From Bacillota bacterium (GTDB lineage: Bacteria; Bacillota; Clostridia; Oscillospirales; Acutalibacteraceae), in NCBI GenBank assembly GCA_023458755.1, contig JAEWYE010000022.1:1-50082 (forward strand): DNA of 50,082 nt, in the 5' to 3' direction. Positions 24,168-33,010 of this stretch are shown here, piece after piece (the first letter of the stretch is position 1; each line of letters begins with the position of its first letter). Below the pieces are notes generated by a model. The model saw only the letters and a program-made list of their open reading frames with translations, was not told where the DNA came from and made no database searches. The position numbers and the translations under genes were made by a program.

Positions 24168-26603
24168 TTATTTTTCAATAAAGTATTTCATTTCATAAAT
24201 CAAAACTTCATTTTCGTCATTGTCTTCCATTTTCTCTGCAATACCATCTTTGTATATTACAGTATTACTTGTATAATCGACATTCAAATATTTACTATAC
24301 TTATCTACAATTAAATTTGCCAGACCTAAGCTTAGCCCATTTTTAACCAACAACACTTTTAATTTGTCATCTGTTCCATACTTAATTTTCAAATACAAGA
24401 TTTCATCCAAAAGTTTTAGATCATATAAAACTTCAATATACTTTATTATAGTATTATCAAGGAAATCTTGTTCTTCTTTGATTCTGACAATAGCTAAATT
24501 TATCTTTTCTTTATGATTCTTCTTCTTAATATCCGTCCATAACTCTCTAATTCCTCCTCTTGTTTCATCTCCCCATCGATCAACAAAAACTAATGTATCG
24601 CCATTATTATTAATCAATTTTTCCCAATGTCTCATAAATGATGCTATCATCTCATTATATGATGCCCCCTTAATTCTCCACTTCAAGAACATGTTATAAA
24701 AATTTCTCGTTTCCAAATATTGAAACCTTATTAAGTTTTGATTTTTATCATTATCATCAATATATTTAAAAAATACCTTATATAAAATATCAAAAAGAAT
24801 ATTAGTATCACTTATTGTTACATTATTATCTTTTAATCGGTTCGTTTTTTCTTGCATTTCATATTCATACTGAAAAATATCCAGCTCAGTAATATTATTC
24901 GCGAAGCAAGCTTTTCCTATATCTGTCTTAGTTCTCCGCCCATTGTAATTATTTAATGTACCTTCTTCATAATTTTCTATAAATTCTTTTTCTTTATCAA
25001 GCTCCTGTAATTGATCCTGATTTAATTCTGTATTCTGAAGCAGAATATTCTCTACTTCATCACTTACGGTCTTATCAGCTTTCATCGTCTTCTGCATATA
25101 TTTTTCTATTTGAACTCTATTTCTAAAATATTCACCAACTACTAAGTAAATTTCTGGTTCCAACTTCCTAAGCCTTGGTTTTTCAGTTTTAAAAATTTCA
25201 CTAAAACGGCATACTCTCCCAATAAGATTTTTAAAATTAGAAGGTGATAGATACCCCCTTCCTTTTCTATTATCCAATATAAATAATTTATCCGCTGGTA
25301 AATTAACGCCTTCCAACAAAGTAGAGCTAGTAACCACATATTTAATCTCAGGATATGTAGCAAATGCATGTTCAATATAAATCCTTATAGAATCAGGCAC
25401 CGAACCATGATGATATATAAAACCTTTTCTTATACAATCCAACAATTGATATTGGGGATGAATAAATTCTTTCAAATTATTGCATATTTTTTCTATTTTA
25501 TCATCATTAATATCTTGCATACCTTTCATAAACTTACTTGAAAACGATTCTATATCTTTTGGTTTGTTTAGATATATAATATTATTTTCTCCACAGTTTT
25601 TACTAATGAAATCATATGTATTAAACCAAAGCTTTCCGATTTCATAAAAATCATCTATAAATTGATCGTAAAATTTTAAAATTTTAGAGTTTTTTTCATC
25701 ATAAATATAAAATTTTTCTGATTTAATATATTCTGAAACTTTATATTCATTTATTCCCAAGTCCGTAAATTTTATTTTAAGATTGTCCGAATCTCCCAAA
25801 AAGGGGGTCAAAAACTTAAACGCTACCTCTGGATTTCTTTTTTCAAGAATTAAAATAACTTCTGCAAGTAATCGACTTCTTGTATCATCATTTAATAAAC
25901 CATGAGCCTCATCTACAACAATAAAATCAAAGGAAAGATCTGGTTGCATCTTTAGCAAACGCAGTAATCTCTCCTGTGTTAAAACAGCAACTAAACTTGT
26001 TTCTGTGCCATTATACATTTCGGGTTGAATAACTACTTTCTTAATCCAATCAATTTTTGAATTAATTATTCTTATTTTCGTCTGAGCAAGTAGAGACTTT
26101 GTCGGAGTTATAATACAAATTTTTTTCTCACTATTTTTTTTGAGTAAAGATAGAATTAATTCTGTTTTTCCGTAAGAGGTTGGAGCAATTACAGATAATG
26201 TATCGTAATTATTATTTAAGAAGAAGTTATTTAATTCTAATTGCTCCTCACTCATATAAACATGTCCCTTATGAAAATTTTCTAAAAATGCAGAATTAAA
26301 CTCTCGAAAGAACGATTTGTCATCTTCTTTAATTATATCTATCGATTTTGCTACAGGAATATATCCTAAATTCATTGCAACCTCATACAACGGTCTATAA
26401 TCTTGAGTTCTATTAGAAAAAATTAATATTATTCTATAACCGAAGTTTTGAACACTCTTATTTCCGCTATTAAGAAAAATTGTTGCAATGGTAAGTATTT
26501 TTAATGTTTCCCTCTTCGTCATTTCATTATTTAAAATAAATTTTTTATATATTTGTGGGAAATCTGTGTTCTTTATTCTTGCAAGAGTTAAGTCTTTTTT
26601 CAC
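24168..26603 (-). CDS. hamB: Hachiman helicase HamB
   Basis: An 811-residue superfamily 2 helicase. Motif I is APTSYGKTELI near 140-150, motif II is VVDEAHGLL (DEAH), and the second RecA domain has VTSSTLLEGVNLPADKLFI and LIGRVCRF (motif VI). The C-terminal 300 residues are unassigned and helical. With the DUF1837-like gene upstream it forms Hachiman, in which HamB monitors DNA and releases the HamA nuclease during infection. The sequence is strongly AT-rich compared with the ICE genes, a sign of transfer from another source. I used the GTG at 26603, one base after the hamA stop; a GTG at 26618 inside hamA is also possible. Confidence 0.85.
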   Translation of the reverse strand: MKKDLTLARIKNTDFPQIYKKFILNNEMTKRETLKILTIATIFLNSGNKSVQNFGYRIILIFSNRTQDYRPLYEVAMNLGYIPVAKSIDIIKEDDKSFFREFNSAFLENFHKGHVYMSEEQLELNNFFLNNNYDTLSVIAPTSYGKTELILSLLKKNSEKKICIITPTKSLLAQTKIRIINSKIDWIKKVVIQPEMYNGTETSLVAVLTQERLLRLLKMQPDLSFDFIVVDEAHGLLNDDTRSRLLAEVILILEKRNPEVAFKFLTPFLGDSDNLKIKFTDLGINEYKVSEYIKSEKFYIYDEKNSKILKFYDQFIDDFYEIGKLWFNTYDFISKNCGENNIIYLNKPKDIESFSSKFMKGMQDINDDKIEKICNNLKEFIHPQYQLLDCIRKGFIYHHGSVPDSIRIYIEHAFATYPEIKYVVTSSTLLEGVNLPADKLFILDNRKGRGYLSPSNFKNLIGRVCRFSEIFKTEKPRLRKLEPEIYLVVGEYFRNRVQIEKYMQKTMKADKTVSDEVENILLQNTELNQDQLQELDKEKEFIENYEEGTLNNYNGRRTKTDIGKACFANNITELDIFQYEYEMQEKTNRLKDNNVTISDTNILFDILYKVFFKYIDDNDKNQNLIRFQYLETRNFYNMFLKWRIKGASYNEMIASFMRHWEKLINNNGDTLVFVDRWGDETRGGIRELWTDIKKKNHKEKINLAIVRIKEEQDFLDNTIIKYIEVLYDLKLLDEILYLKIKYGTDDKLKVLLVKNGLSLGLANLIVDKYSKYLNVDYTSNTVIYKDGIAEKMEDNDENEVLIYEMKYFIEK

Positions 26604-26604
26604 T

Positions 26605-27411
26605 TTATATTGCCTCACTTTTTAAGAATTCATAAACTTTTGTAAATGTTTCTTTCTGTATTGATAATCCAAAAACCGATTTAAATTTACCTTCTTTCGC
26701 AATTGTGTCCATTTTTGCTTTTGTATTAGACTCACTAATATAATCGGAAAAATCTGCAAACAGAACTCCAGTCAAAAATACATTTATATTATTACTATTT
26801 ATCATCCCAATAGAAGACTTATCCCCCATATCTTCTAAAACGTCAATAATTGCTTCTTTATAATCATCGTTTCTGTCTAAAACGCTTTGTGCTCCATTAA
26901 TTGCATTATGCCATAAGGAAATGTTTTCATCATTAAGTCTTAACATTAAATCATTCTTTGCTAAACTAATTAAATCGTTCATAGTTTCATCAGAAGTCTT
27001 TCCCTTATGTTTTTCTCCTGCCTTTACCTCAGTAATAAACAGGTCATGCGCTTTTTTTGATGTTAATACAACATCAAATCCTTTTTTAATACTTCTTTCT
27101 TCTAAATTGAAATATGGAGAGATTATACTATATTCTAAAAACATTTCACTAATAATAATATGAGTAAATAATTCTCCAATTAGCCCTTTCTTTATTTTAG
27201 TTGTCTTTTTTTCGTAACGGTTAAGAAATTCCTTAATTGTAGCTTTATAAGAATACATTATTCTTCCAGTATTAGTCTTAGCTGAACCATAGCAAATACT
27301 TGCAAGCCGTCCTCTAATAATACTTTTCAATTCATCAGAAAGATATTCAACATGACAAAATGCATATTCTTTAGTTTTTATAAATGCAACTCCATTAATT
27401 TTTTTACCCAT
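26605..27411 (-). CDS. hamA: Hachiman nuclease HamA (DUF1837)
   Basis: A 268-residue protein with the DUF1837 pattern. A PD-(D/E)XK-like nuclease site is visible: Glu80 in IGELFTH, Asp113 in KGFDVVLT and Glu128-x-Lys130 in ITEVKAG. It is directly followed by a large DEAH helicase, which together make up Hachiman. HamA cuts or degrades DNA of the phage or cell when released by HamB. The ATG at 27411 is preceded by aaaggggataa. Base composition is AT-rich like hamB, so the two came as one unit. Confidence 0.85.
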   Translation of the reverse strand: MGKKINGVAFIKTKEYAFCHVEYLSDELKSIIRGRLASICYGSAKTNTGRIMYSYKATIKEFLNRYEKKTTKIKKGLIGELFTHIIISEMFLEYSIISPYFNLEERSIKKGFDVVLTSKKAHDLFITEVKAGEKHKGKTSDETMNDLISLAKNDLMLRLNDENISLWHNAINGAQSVLDRNDDYKEAIIDVLEDMGDKSSIGMINSNNINVFLTGVLFADFSDYISESNTKAKMDTIAKEGKFKSVFGLSIQKETFTKVYEFLKSEAI

Positions 27412-27550
27412 TTATCCCCTTTAATACTTAATAGTATTTAATAATTTTTATCTCCCTGCACTTATATTGTCTAAACATGGATTTACGATTACACTTAACA
27501 AGACAATTTTTTAGTATTTATGCAACTTTGCAGCATTATTGTTATGTATT

Positions 27551-28966
27551 TTACAGAAATTCAGGTTTATATTTACTTGCAGACTCTTTAGGTTCAGCAT
27601 TAATCAATATAACTGTAGCTGGTTTTTCTCCATTATCAGTTTTTTCCTCAAAGAGTTTCATCACTTTCTCAGCTCGATCCTTATGACCATTATCAATCAT
27701 TAAAAATACTTTTTTATCTGTATTTTCTGCCTTAGCATATTCCTCTATTTGCGTTTCAAAGCCGTGGACAGTATCTTGATTTGATGTCAACTTTATTTCA
27801 ATTACCGTCTTATCATTACCTCTACTTATTTTAAAATCAACAGGTCCTCTGCCGGCATTCGGTTCTGCATTCAGGTCAAAATCATTAGCCAAACAATAGT
27901 AATATGCTGTCATGTGTAATGCTTTCTGCACTGTTTTTTCATTCCTAGAAACTTTTCCATTATACAATAATTCATAGCCTTTACATTCCTCTATTAATCT
28001 TTTAAAATGATTACATATCTCAATGGTCGCTTCATATGTATCTTTATCATTAGGGATAACAATTGGGTAATTATCCCTATATTTATGAACCACTTTTTCA
28101 ATAAAATATTCACTGTCTCCCATTACATCACATTCATCAAGCGTGGTACTATTATAAGCCTCAATAATTTTATCTAATGCTTTATCATTTAAGAATATTT
28201 GCTTCTTAATTTCGCTTTTTCTTTGGCCAGTAGTCATTTTATACCATTCTAATCTAACCATCTCATTTATTTCTTCTTTAATTGCTCTGTTTTCACTGCA
28301 TACTCTATCTATATCATCCCAATCTTTAGCTATCGGAATTTCATGCAAAATATTAATGGGAACCAGAAGTAATTTCTTACCCTTTTTATAGGGATTAGTC
28401 ATGATTCCGTTGCTAAACTCATATCTTTGATAATTATAACTGGTAATATCTAATTCTTTATATGCTCTTATTGTATACGCAACTATTTCATCATAAACAA
28501 GCGTTGCTATCATATCACTTACTCTGTCCGGTCCAACATTATCTTCAAATAAGCTTAATAAATGAAAAATTTCAGGTTGATTAGAGCATGTTAAAATTAT
28601 ATCCGATGCATCTTTTATTATCTGCTTTCGAAGTATCTTTCCGAATCCTTTTCCTGGTCCACCTTTTGATGTTCCTAAATTTATCCCATCTACTTCTGAG
28701 AAGTCAAACAGTTCTACTGCTGTTTTATATGCCTTATGGGTAACATCTCCGTTTGCAGCAAGTAATAATTGCCCAATATCATGAAAAAATTTATTTATTT
28801 TTTCATATGCTCCCTCAAATTCTGGTATATAAGTTTCTCTCAATCTTTTTATATTTATAAAATAATTGCTATCCCCATTGATAATTGGATCAAAAATCCC
28901 CAAATCATCCATCTTATCCTGTAGCATAAATTCTTCTGAAAAAAATATTTTATTATTCTGTACCAA
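27551..28966 (-). CDS. Unknown protein with C-terminal PD-(D/E)XK-like nuclease domain, third gene of the RloAB operon
   Basis: A 471-residue soluble protein. The C-terminal 100 residues look like a restriction-endonuclease fold: NAGRGPVDFKIS (Asp about 377), then DKTVIEIKLTSN (Glu390-x-Lys392), and a later Gln/Glu helix (ETQIEEYAKA). The first 370 residues are helical and unrecognised. It starts at a TTG with aggaggataagt, 12 bases after the rloB-like stop, and so is in one operon with the RloAB-like pair. AT content is closer to the Hachiman genes than to RloAB. It may be a nuclease effector of that operon or an independent defence protein. Confidence 0.65.
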   Translation of the reverse strand: MVQNNKIFFSEEFMLQDKMDDLGIFDPIINGDSNYFINIKRLRETYIPEFEGAYEKINKFFHDIGQLLLAANGDVTHKAYKTAVELFDFSEVDGINLGTSKGGPGKGFGKILRKQIIKDASDIILTCSNQPEIFHLLSLFEDNVGPDRVSDMIATLVYDEIVAYTIRAYKELDITSYNYQRYEFSNGIMTNPYKKGKKLLLVPINILHEIPIAKDWDDIDRVCSENRAIKEEINEMVRLEWYKMTTGQRKSEIKKQIFLNDKALDKIIEAYNSTTLDECDVMGDSEYFIEKVVHKYRDNYPIVIPNDKDTYEATIEICNHFKRLIEECKGYELLYNGKVSRNEKTVQKALHMTAYYYCLANDFDLNAEPNAGRGPVDFKISRGNDKTVIEIKLTSNQDTVHGFETQIEEYAKAENTDKKVFLMIDNGHKDRAEKVMKLFEEKTDNGEKPATVILINAEPKESASKYKPEFL

Positions 28967-28978
28967 ACTTATCCTCCT

Positions 28979-29647
28979 CTATGATTGTACCTTCTCCTGA
29001 ATCTCTTCCACCAACCGTTGCACCATACAAGCTGGCCACATCTCTGATGGCCTTTCCTTCCCATCATCCACACACTTCTTATAACATCGTTCCGCTATCT
29101 GAATCGCCTTTCCTTCTTCTCCATGCTGCACCAGTTTCCGGTAAATATCCTTATCCTTCTTTAAATACCTTTGTCCTGTAACCTTTTCAAACTTTTCCGC
29201 AAACCGATCACAGCATATATATGATTCCCCAATTACCGGCATCTCTCCAAAATAAGCATACATCCAAATCTCAAAGCAAGGATTGGACCAGCCTGCACCA
29301 ACACCATTTTTTTCTGCCGTCCGAATAATATCATCAAAATCCTTTACCTGATCTCTGTCAAAGACAATCCAGGGGATTCGGTACTGCGGTTCCTTATTGG
29401 TAAGCTCCAACGCCCGTTCTACAAGCTCCACAGTCTTAGCCTTTTCAACCTTTATGACAAGACGGTCTTTCAGTTCTGTCGGTATGCTGTCCCTTAGACC
29501 ATCAAAGTAATTCTTCTCTGTTTCATCTGTATCTGTCACAATCAAATAATATCCCAACTCTGGTACTCTTGTTCCCACACGCTGGTTCCGGTCTCTTCTT
29601 TTTCCGGCCCTGCGGTCACTGGGCTTTCCTCCATTTTTATTCGCCAT
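28979..29647 (-). CDS. RloB/AbiLii-like TOPRIM-type protein
   Basis: A 222-residue protein of the RloB family. After a basic N-terminus (KPSDRRAGKRRDRNQRVG) come a DTDETEKNYFDGLRD motif (the TExxYF signature with its Glu) and WIVFDRDQVKDFDD (the acidic DxD-like pair), both expected in RloB's TOPRIM-like nuclease core. Later NPCFEIWMYAYF is also conserved in the family. RloB pairs with the ATPase RloA; the pair corresponds to AbiL in lactococci and is analogous to the PARIS AriAB pair. The ATG at 29647 follows ggaggaatgcgg and overlaps the ATPase gene's end. Confidence 0.8.
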   Translation of the reverse strand: MANKNGGKPSDRRAGKRRDRNQRVGTRVPELGYYLIVTDTDETEKNYFDGLRDSIPTELKDRLVIKVEKAKTVELVERALELTNKEPQYRIPWIVFDRDQVKDFDDIIRTAEKNGVGAGWSNPCFEIWMYAYFGEMPVIGESYICCDRFAEKFEKVTGQRYLKKDKDIYRKLVQHGEEGKAIQIAERCYKKCVDDGKERPSEMWPACMVQRLVEEIQEKVQS

Positions 29648-30932
29648 CCGCATTCCTCCCTGCCAGCATCTTCATTGGTCTCAATGCCGGAATGGCACCA
29701 TAATTGCCTGTCAGATAATTCTTGGCCAACGCCTCGTCCCTGCGTACCTTGTTCCCTTCATCATCTTTAAATTCAGCCAGGGAATATAATTCTGAAACTC
29801 CATCTCTGTTTTTATTGACCATCCAGATTTCATCCCTACGCAGCAATTCATTGGAAAACTGCCAGATGTCGTGAGTGGTAAAAATTAACTGGGCATTTTG
29901 TGTATTGATCTCCGGTGACAAAAAGGTCAGAATAATATTCCGTACTAACAGTGGATGCAACCTGGCGTTCAGTTCATCAATAAATAATGTTCCGCCATTA
30001 TCCAGCACATCCTTCAATGAAGGATATAGAGCAAACATCTTCAAAGTTCCGCTGGATTCCTGTTTCAGTGGGATAGACGCCAACTTCTGACTGTCTACCA
30101 TCCTGTGAAGAGCATCAATCTTATAACCCTTGCTCGAATCCTTTTCATTATCCTGTGGTAATACCTCTACATCAAAATCCTGTATGGCTTCGTCAAAGGA
30201 AGCAAAATATTTCACGACATTTTCCTGCACTTCCTTACTATCTGTGAAGCCATCTGGAAGAACCCTAGACCGCAAAAAGTTTTCTGCTGGATCGCCAAAA
30301 TCTATGATTTCATTATTTAAGAACCAGTCCCTGACCTTTTTTAATTTGGCAACGCGAAGCTTTGCTCCAAGTGAAACAATCAGTGACTCTTTATTTAATG
30401 ATGCTTTGATATTCTCCACATGACTTTTGGAAAATCCATTCATTTCTAATTCTTCGCCTTTTTTCCTGTAAAAAATAGTCCTATAGCTGTTTCTTGCTGT
30501 TTTGGCTTTGGAATACAGCCATTCCTCTATAACCTCATCCTTCTGCAACGAAAAACCATACTGGTATATTTTCCCTGTTTTTTCAGAGTTATCGACATAA
30601 AACACCTCAAAGGTGGTCTCTTCATCACGTCTTATCTCATCAAACAAGAATGGCGTAACCTTAAGGTACTCTTCTTCTGTTTTCCGGCGACTCTCTTCCT
30701 CTCCACCGAACTTGAAAGACTCTATCACGTAATAACTCATATAATTAAAAGCATCATATATATTTGACTTTCCGCTTGCATTGGCACCATAAATAGCCGC
30801 CACCTTTAGCAGCTTGTCATTAGCAATATCTACTACATGGTCTTCGTGTTCTGTTATTTTAGTCGCTGACAGGTCTAGAGACACCTCATCACGAAATGAT
30901 TTGAAATTTTTAAAGTTAAATTGTATCAGCAT
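29637..30932 (-). CDS. RloA/AbiLi-like AAA ATPase (ABC/SMC-type)
   Basis: A 431-residue AAA_15/AAA_21-type ATPase. It opens with the typical NFKNFKSFRDEVSLDLSA, has Walker A YGANASGKSN at about 48-57, a signature-like ESSGTLKMFALYPSL near 300, Walker B TLFIDELNARLHP and an H-loop FTTHDIWQF. Such ATPases sense infection and control a partner nuclease, here the RloB-like protein. ATG at 30932 has gaggagattatt before it, and a good sigma-A promoter lies 45-72 bases upstream. A strong hairpin separates this operon from the recombinase genes. Confidence 0.8.
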   Translation of the reverse strand: MLIQFNFKNFKSFRDEVSLDLSATKITEHEDHVVDIANDKLLKVAAIYGANASGKSNIYDAFNYMSYYVIESFKFGGEEESRRKTEEEYLKVTPFLFDEIRRDEETTFEVFYVDNSEKTGKIYQYGFSLQKDEVIEEWLYSKAKTARNSYRTIFYRKKGEELEMNGFSKSHVENIKASLNKESLIVSLGAKLRVAKLKKVRDWFLNNEIIDFGDPAENFLRSRVLPDGFTDSKEVQENVVKYFASFDEAIQDFDVEVLPQDNEKDSSKGYKIDALHRMVDSQKLASIPLKQESSGTLKMFALYPSLKDVLDNGGTLFIDELNARLHPLLVRNIILTFLSPEINTQNAQLIFTTHDIWQFSNELLRRDEIWMVNKNRDGVSELYSLAEFKDDEGNKVRRDEALAKNYLTGNYGAIPALRPMKMLAGRNADGE

Positions 30933-30976
30933 AATAATCTCCTCATATTGACTTTCTATTGGATCTTTCTAATTAT

Positions 30977-31004
30977 ATTATATCCAATTTCAAGAAAAAA
31001 TCAA
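30977..31004 (-). promoter_or_regulatory. Promoter of the RloAB-like operon
   Basis: Read on the minus strand: TTGATT (31004-30999), 16 bases, TATAAT (30982-30977); a second overlapping TATAAT lies five bases further on. The -35 falls within the stem of the neighbouring hairpin. It is 45 bases before the ATG of the ATPase gene. Confidence 0.6.
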
Positions 31005-31046
31005 CACCTAATTTTATATCATACTGAAATTAGATGTTGATTTTTT
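30995..31046. terminator. Bidirectional terminator-like hairpin between recombinases and defence genes
   Basis: A 20-base stem with one mismatch: AAAAAATCAACACCTAATTT at 30995-31014 pairs with 31027-31046, loop of 12. It has T runs on both strands, so it can end transcripts from either side. It lies 38 bases after the stop of the coiled-coil gene and insulates the RloAB operon. Confidence 0.75.
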
Positions 31047-31083
31047 ATTAAAATCCATTTATTTGTTTTATTACTTATGTTTT

Positions 31084-31488
31084 TTACTCCGACGACTGAC
31101 TATGCATCAAGAGATATAATCTGCCACGTAGCAATTCGCATTCATTCTTTAAGGCAGCATTTTCTTCCCTAAGCCTAAAAATCTGTTGTTCCTTCTTCTC
31201 AAGCTTTTGTTTCAACGAATATTCGTAAGAGGCTTTATTCTTTATCTGAGAAAAACCGCCTACCTTTGCTGTCACAATCCCTTGACTGACCAAAACGTCC
31301 CGGATATGCTTCTTGGCAAAGACGGATCGGGACAGCCCTGTATACTCCATTAAATTTTTGATCGTCAGTTGATGACCTTCGGCTCTCAAGTCCGAAACCG
31401 CCCTCGACACGGTGTTGATGGTGGATTGACGTTGCTGTTCCTGCTTGGCTTGAAGTTCCTTTGGCACCTTGTTATTCAATGTTCTCAC
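31084..31488 (-). CDS. TnpC-like coiled-coil accessory protein (DUF6262-type)
   Basis: A 134-residue protein with a winged-helix-like middle (LTIKNLMEYTGLSRSVFAKKHIRDVL) and a C-terminal coiled coil (KQKLEKKEQQIFRLREENAALKN, split over about 92-125, with regular hydrophobic spacing). It resembles the TnpC/DUF6262 accessory protein of Tn554-type transposons, which affects efficiency and orientation of integration. Its start overlaps the end of the 512-residue recombinase gene by 17 bases. It is the last gene of the recombinase operon and is followed by a strong hairpin. Confidence 0.75.
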   Translation of the reverse strand: MRTLNNKVPKELQAKQEQQRQSTINTVSRAVSDLRAEGHQLTIKNLMEYTGLSRSVFAKKHIRDVLVSQGIVTAKVGGFSQIKNKASYEYSLKQKLEKKEQQIFRLREENAALKNECELLRGRLYLLMHSQSSE

Positions 31489-33010
31489 CTCCTGTCAGTT
31501 TGGCTGTGATACGTTCAAACAGCCCTGCATTTCTCAGTGCATTGGCATGAATGACCGGAAATTCTGAAAAACGGTCTGCTTTTGCCCTCCACGAATCACC
31601 CTGCTCCTTAAAATAGGAAAGCTGTTCTTTGTCCGGTATGAAATGCTCACACTCCAGGCAATCCCACATATCACTTTTACAGCCGGTAACATCGCCGCAG
31701 ATTCCACCTGCAACCCTGTGGGCGCGAAGATTTTTCAGCAGTCTTTTTTCAATCATCTCTTCCATGCCCAGAATCCGTCCGCCAAAGAGAATGTACGGAT
31801 TTTCGTTGGAGTCAGGCTCAGCCAGCACATACTTCTGCTTTTGCAGGATGGTCTTGGGCTTCAAATCAAGGTGGGCATAGGAATTCCATATCATGGCGTT
31901 GCCGTGATGGCCTGTCATATCGGCTATCTGCTCCAATGTAAAGCCTGCCTCCAGCCGGTCAGTAATGCCGTTGTGGCGAAATTGATGGGAGGTCAGGTTG
32001 TAAATCTTTCCGCTTTCATCCCGGATCTCGTACTGCATGCAGATTCGTTTGAAGTGATACTCTGCCACGCTCTGAAAGACACTTTGAATTCTGCCCGGCT
32101 GGGAAGTGCCGCCCTTCTTGTAGTGCAACACCCTGCGGTAAACAAAAAGATTTCCCCTCTTTTCCTCCGGCAGATATTCCTGCAGCTCCAAAGCCACCGC
32201 TTGCTGTTCCCGAATCAGCTCCAGAAGGTAACCTGCAATCCCGATATCTTCTACATGAATGGAACGAAAAATCGGCTCCATATTTCCGCCGTTCTGTTTC
32301 CATGCCGGGATAAAAATTACATATTTCCCATTGTAGGGCTTTATGCAGTCAATGGACATTCCCAACACTTCGGATATTCTTGACGGTATCAGCCGCAGCA
32401 GCCAGTAGACACACCGGATATGCAAAGCAATCTCATCCCGCCGGAAAACATCATCCAGTTTCTCGGCAACGCTCTCCGGAATGTATTTGTAGTCAAGCTT
32501 TTTTGCCGGAGCAAAGGGGTTTTGGGTAAACGGATTTTTGCAGACCACGCCGTCAAAGCCATTCATGGTACGGAGCAAGGAACCTGCCTCTCTCCAGACA
32601 TCCCGGATTGTGCTGTAAGCAAGGCTTGAAGCCTCCAGATGCTCCTTGAACCTGGATGCGACTCTCACATCACACCCTGAGAGCAAAGCTTCTTTACTTC
32701 TGCTTTCCAGAAATCTTAACAATGGTACCAGCCGGCTGATTCTTGACTTAACCGTTCTGACGGTATCGCCCTGCAGCAGACGCAAAATCACATAGTATTT
32801 CACAAGCTCTTTGCAGCCGTCCGGCACTGCGGAATAATAAATGTGGCTGTAGTTCGGGGGTTCTGTGGCACTGCGGATTCGCTTGTCACAGATCCATGTG
32901 TCATCCTCAAACCGGACATGGCTGCCTAATTGTGGCAGCAAGGCAAGATACCGCTTTTGTTGGCTGGCTTCGTAAATTTCCATACTTTCATATTTCGGAA
33001 GCTTCATCAT
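31472..33010 (-). CDS. Tyrosine recombinase of the Tn554-like module, third gene
   Basis: A 512-residue tyrosine recombinase: SAM-like domain (AVDSRIS-type TVKSRISRLVPLLRFLESR near 100), Arg I in IPSRISEVLGMSIDC, HxxR in TSHQFRHNGITDRLE, and MTGHHGNAMIWNSYAHLD carrying the Tyr. After the catalytic domain a Cys cluster (CGDVTGCKSDMWDCLECEHF) suggests a small zinc-binding motif. Its ATGA overlaps the stop of the 751-residue gene, so the two are translationally coupled. Confidence 0.85.
   Translation of the reverse strand: MMKLPKYESMEIYEASQQKRYLALLPQLGSHVRFEDDTWICDKRIRSATEPPNYSHIYYSAVPDGCKELVKYYVILRLLQGDTVRTVKSRISRLVPLLRFLESRSKEALLSGCDVRVASRFKEHLEASSLAYSTIRDVWREAGSLLRTMNGFDGVVCKNPFTQNPFAPAKKLDYKYIPESVAEKLDDVFRRDEIALHIRCVYWLLRLIPSRISEVLGMSIDCIKPYNGKYVIFIPAWKQNGGNMEPIFRSIHVEDIGIAGYLLELIREQQAVALELQEYLPEEKRGNLFVYRRVLHYKKGGTSQPGRIQSVFQSVAEYHFKRICMQYEIRDESGKIYNLTSHQFRHNGITDRLEAGFTLEQIADMTGHHGNAMIWNSYAHLDLKPKTILQKQKYVLAEPDSNENPYILFGGRILGMEEMIEKRLLKNLRAHRVAGGICGDVTGCKSDMWDCLECEHFIPDKEQLSYFKEQGDSWRAKADRFSEFPVIHANALRNAGLFERITAKLTGGENIE

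Noticed and set aside
28979..30932. PARIS system (AriA/AriB)
   Set aside because: The partner has the RloB-type TExxYF signature and not the DUF4435 pattern of AriB, so a RloAB/AbiL-like assignment fits better.
24106..31046. CRISPR array in the defence region
   Set aside because: No regularly spaced direct repeats were seen; the region is coding throughout.
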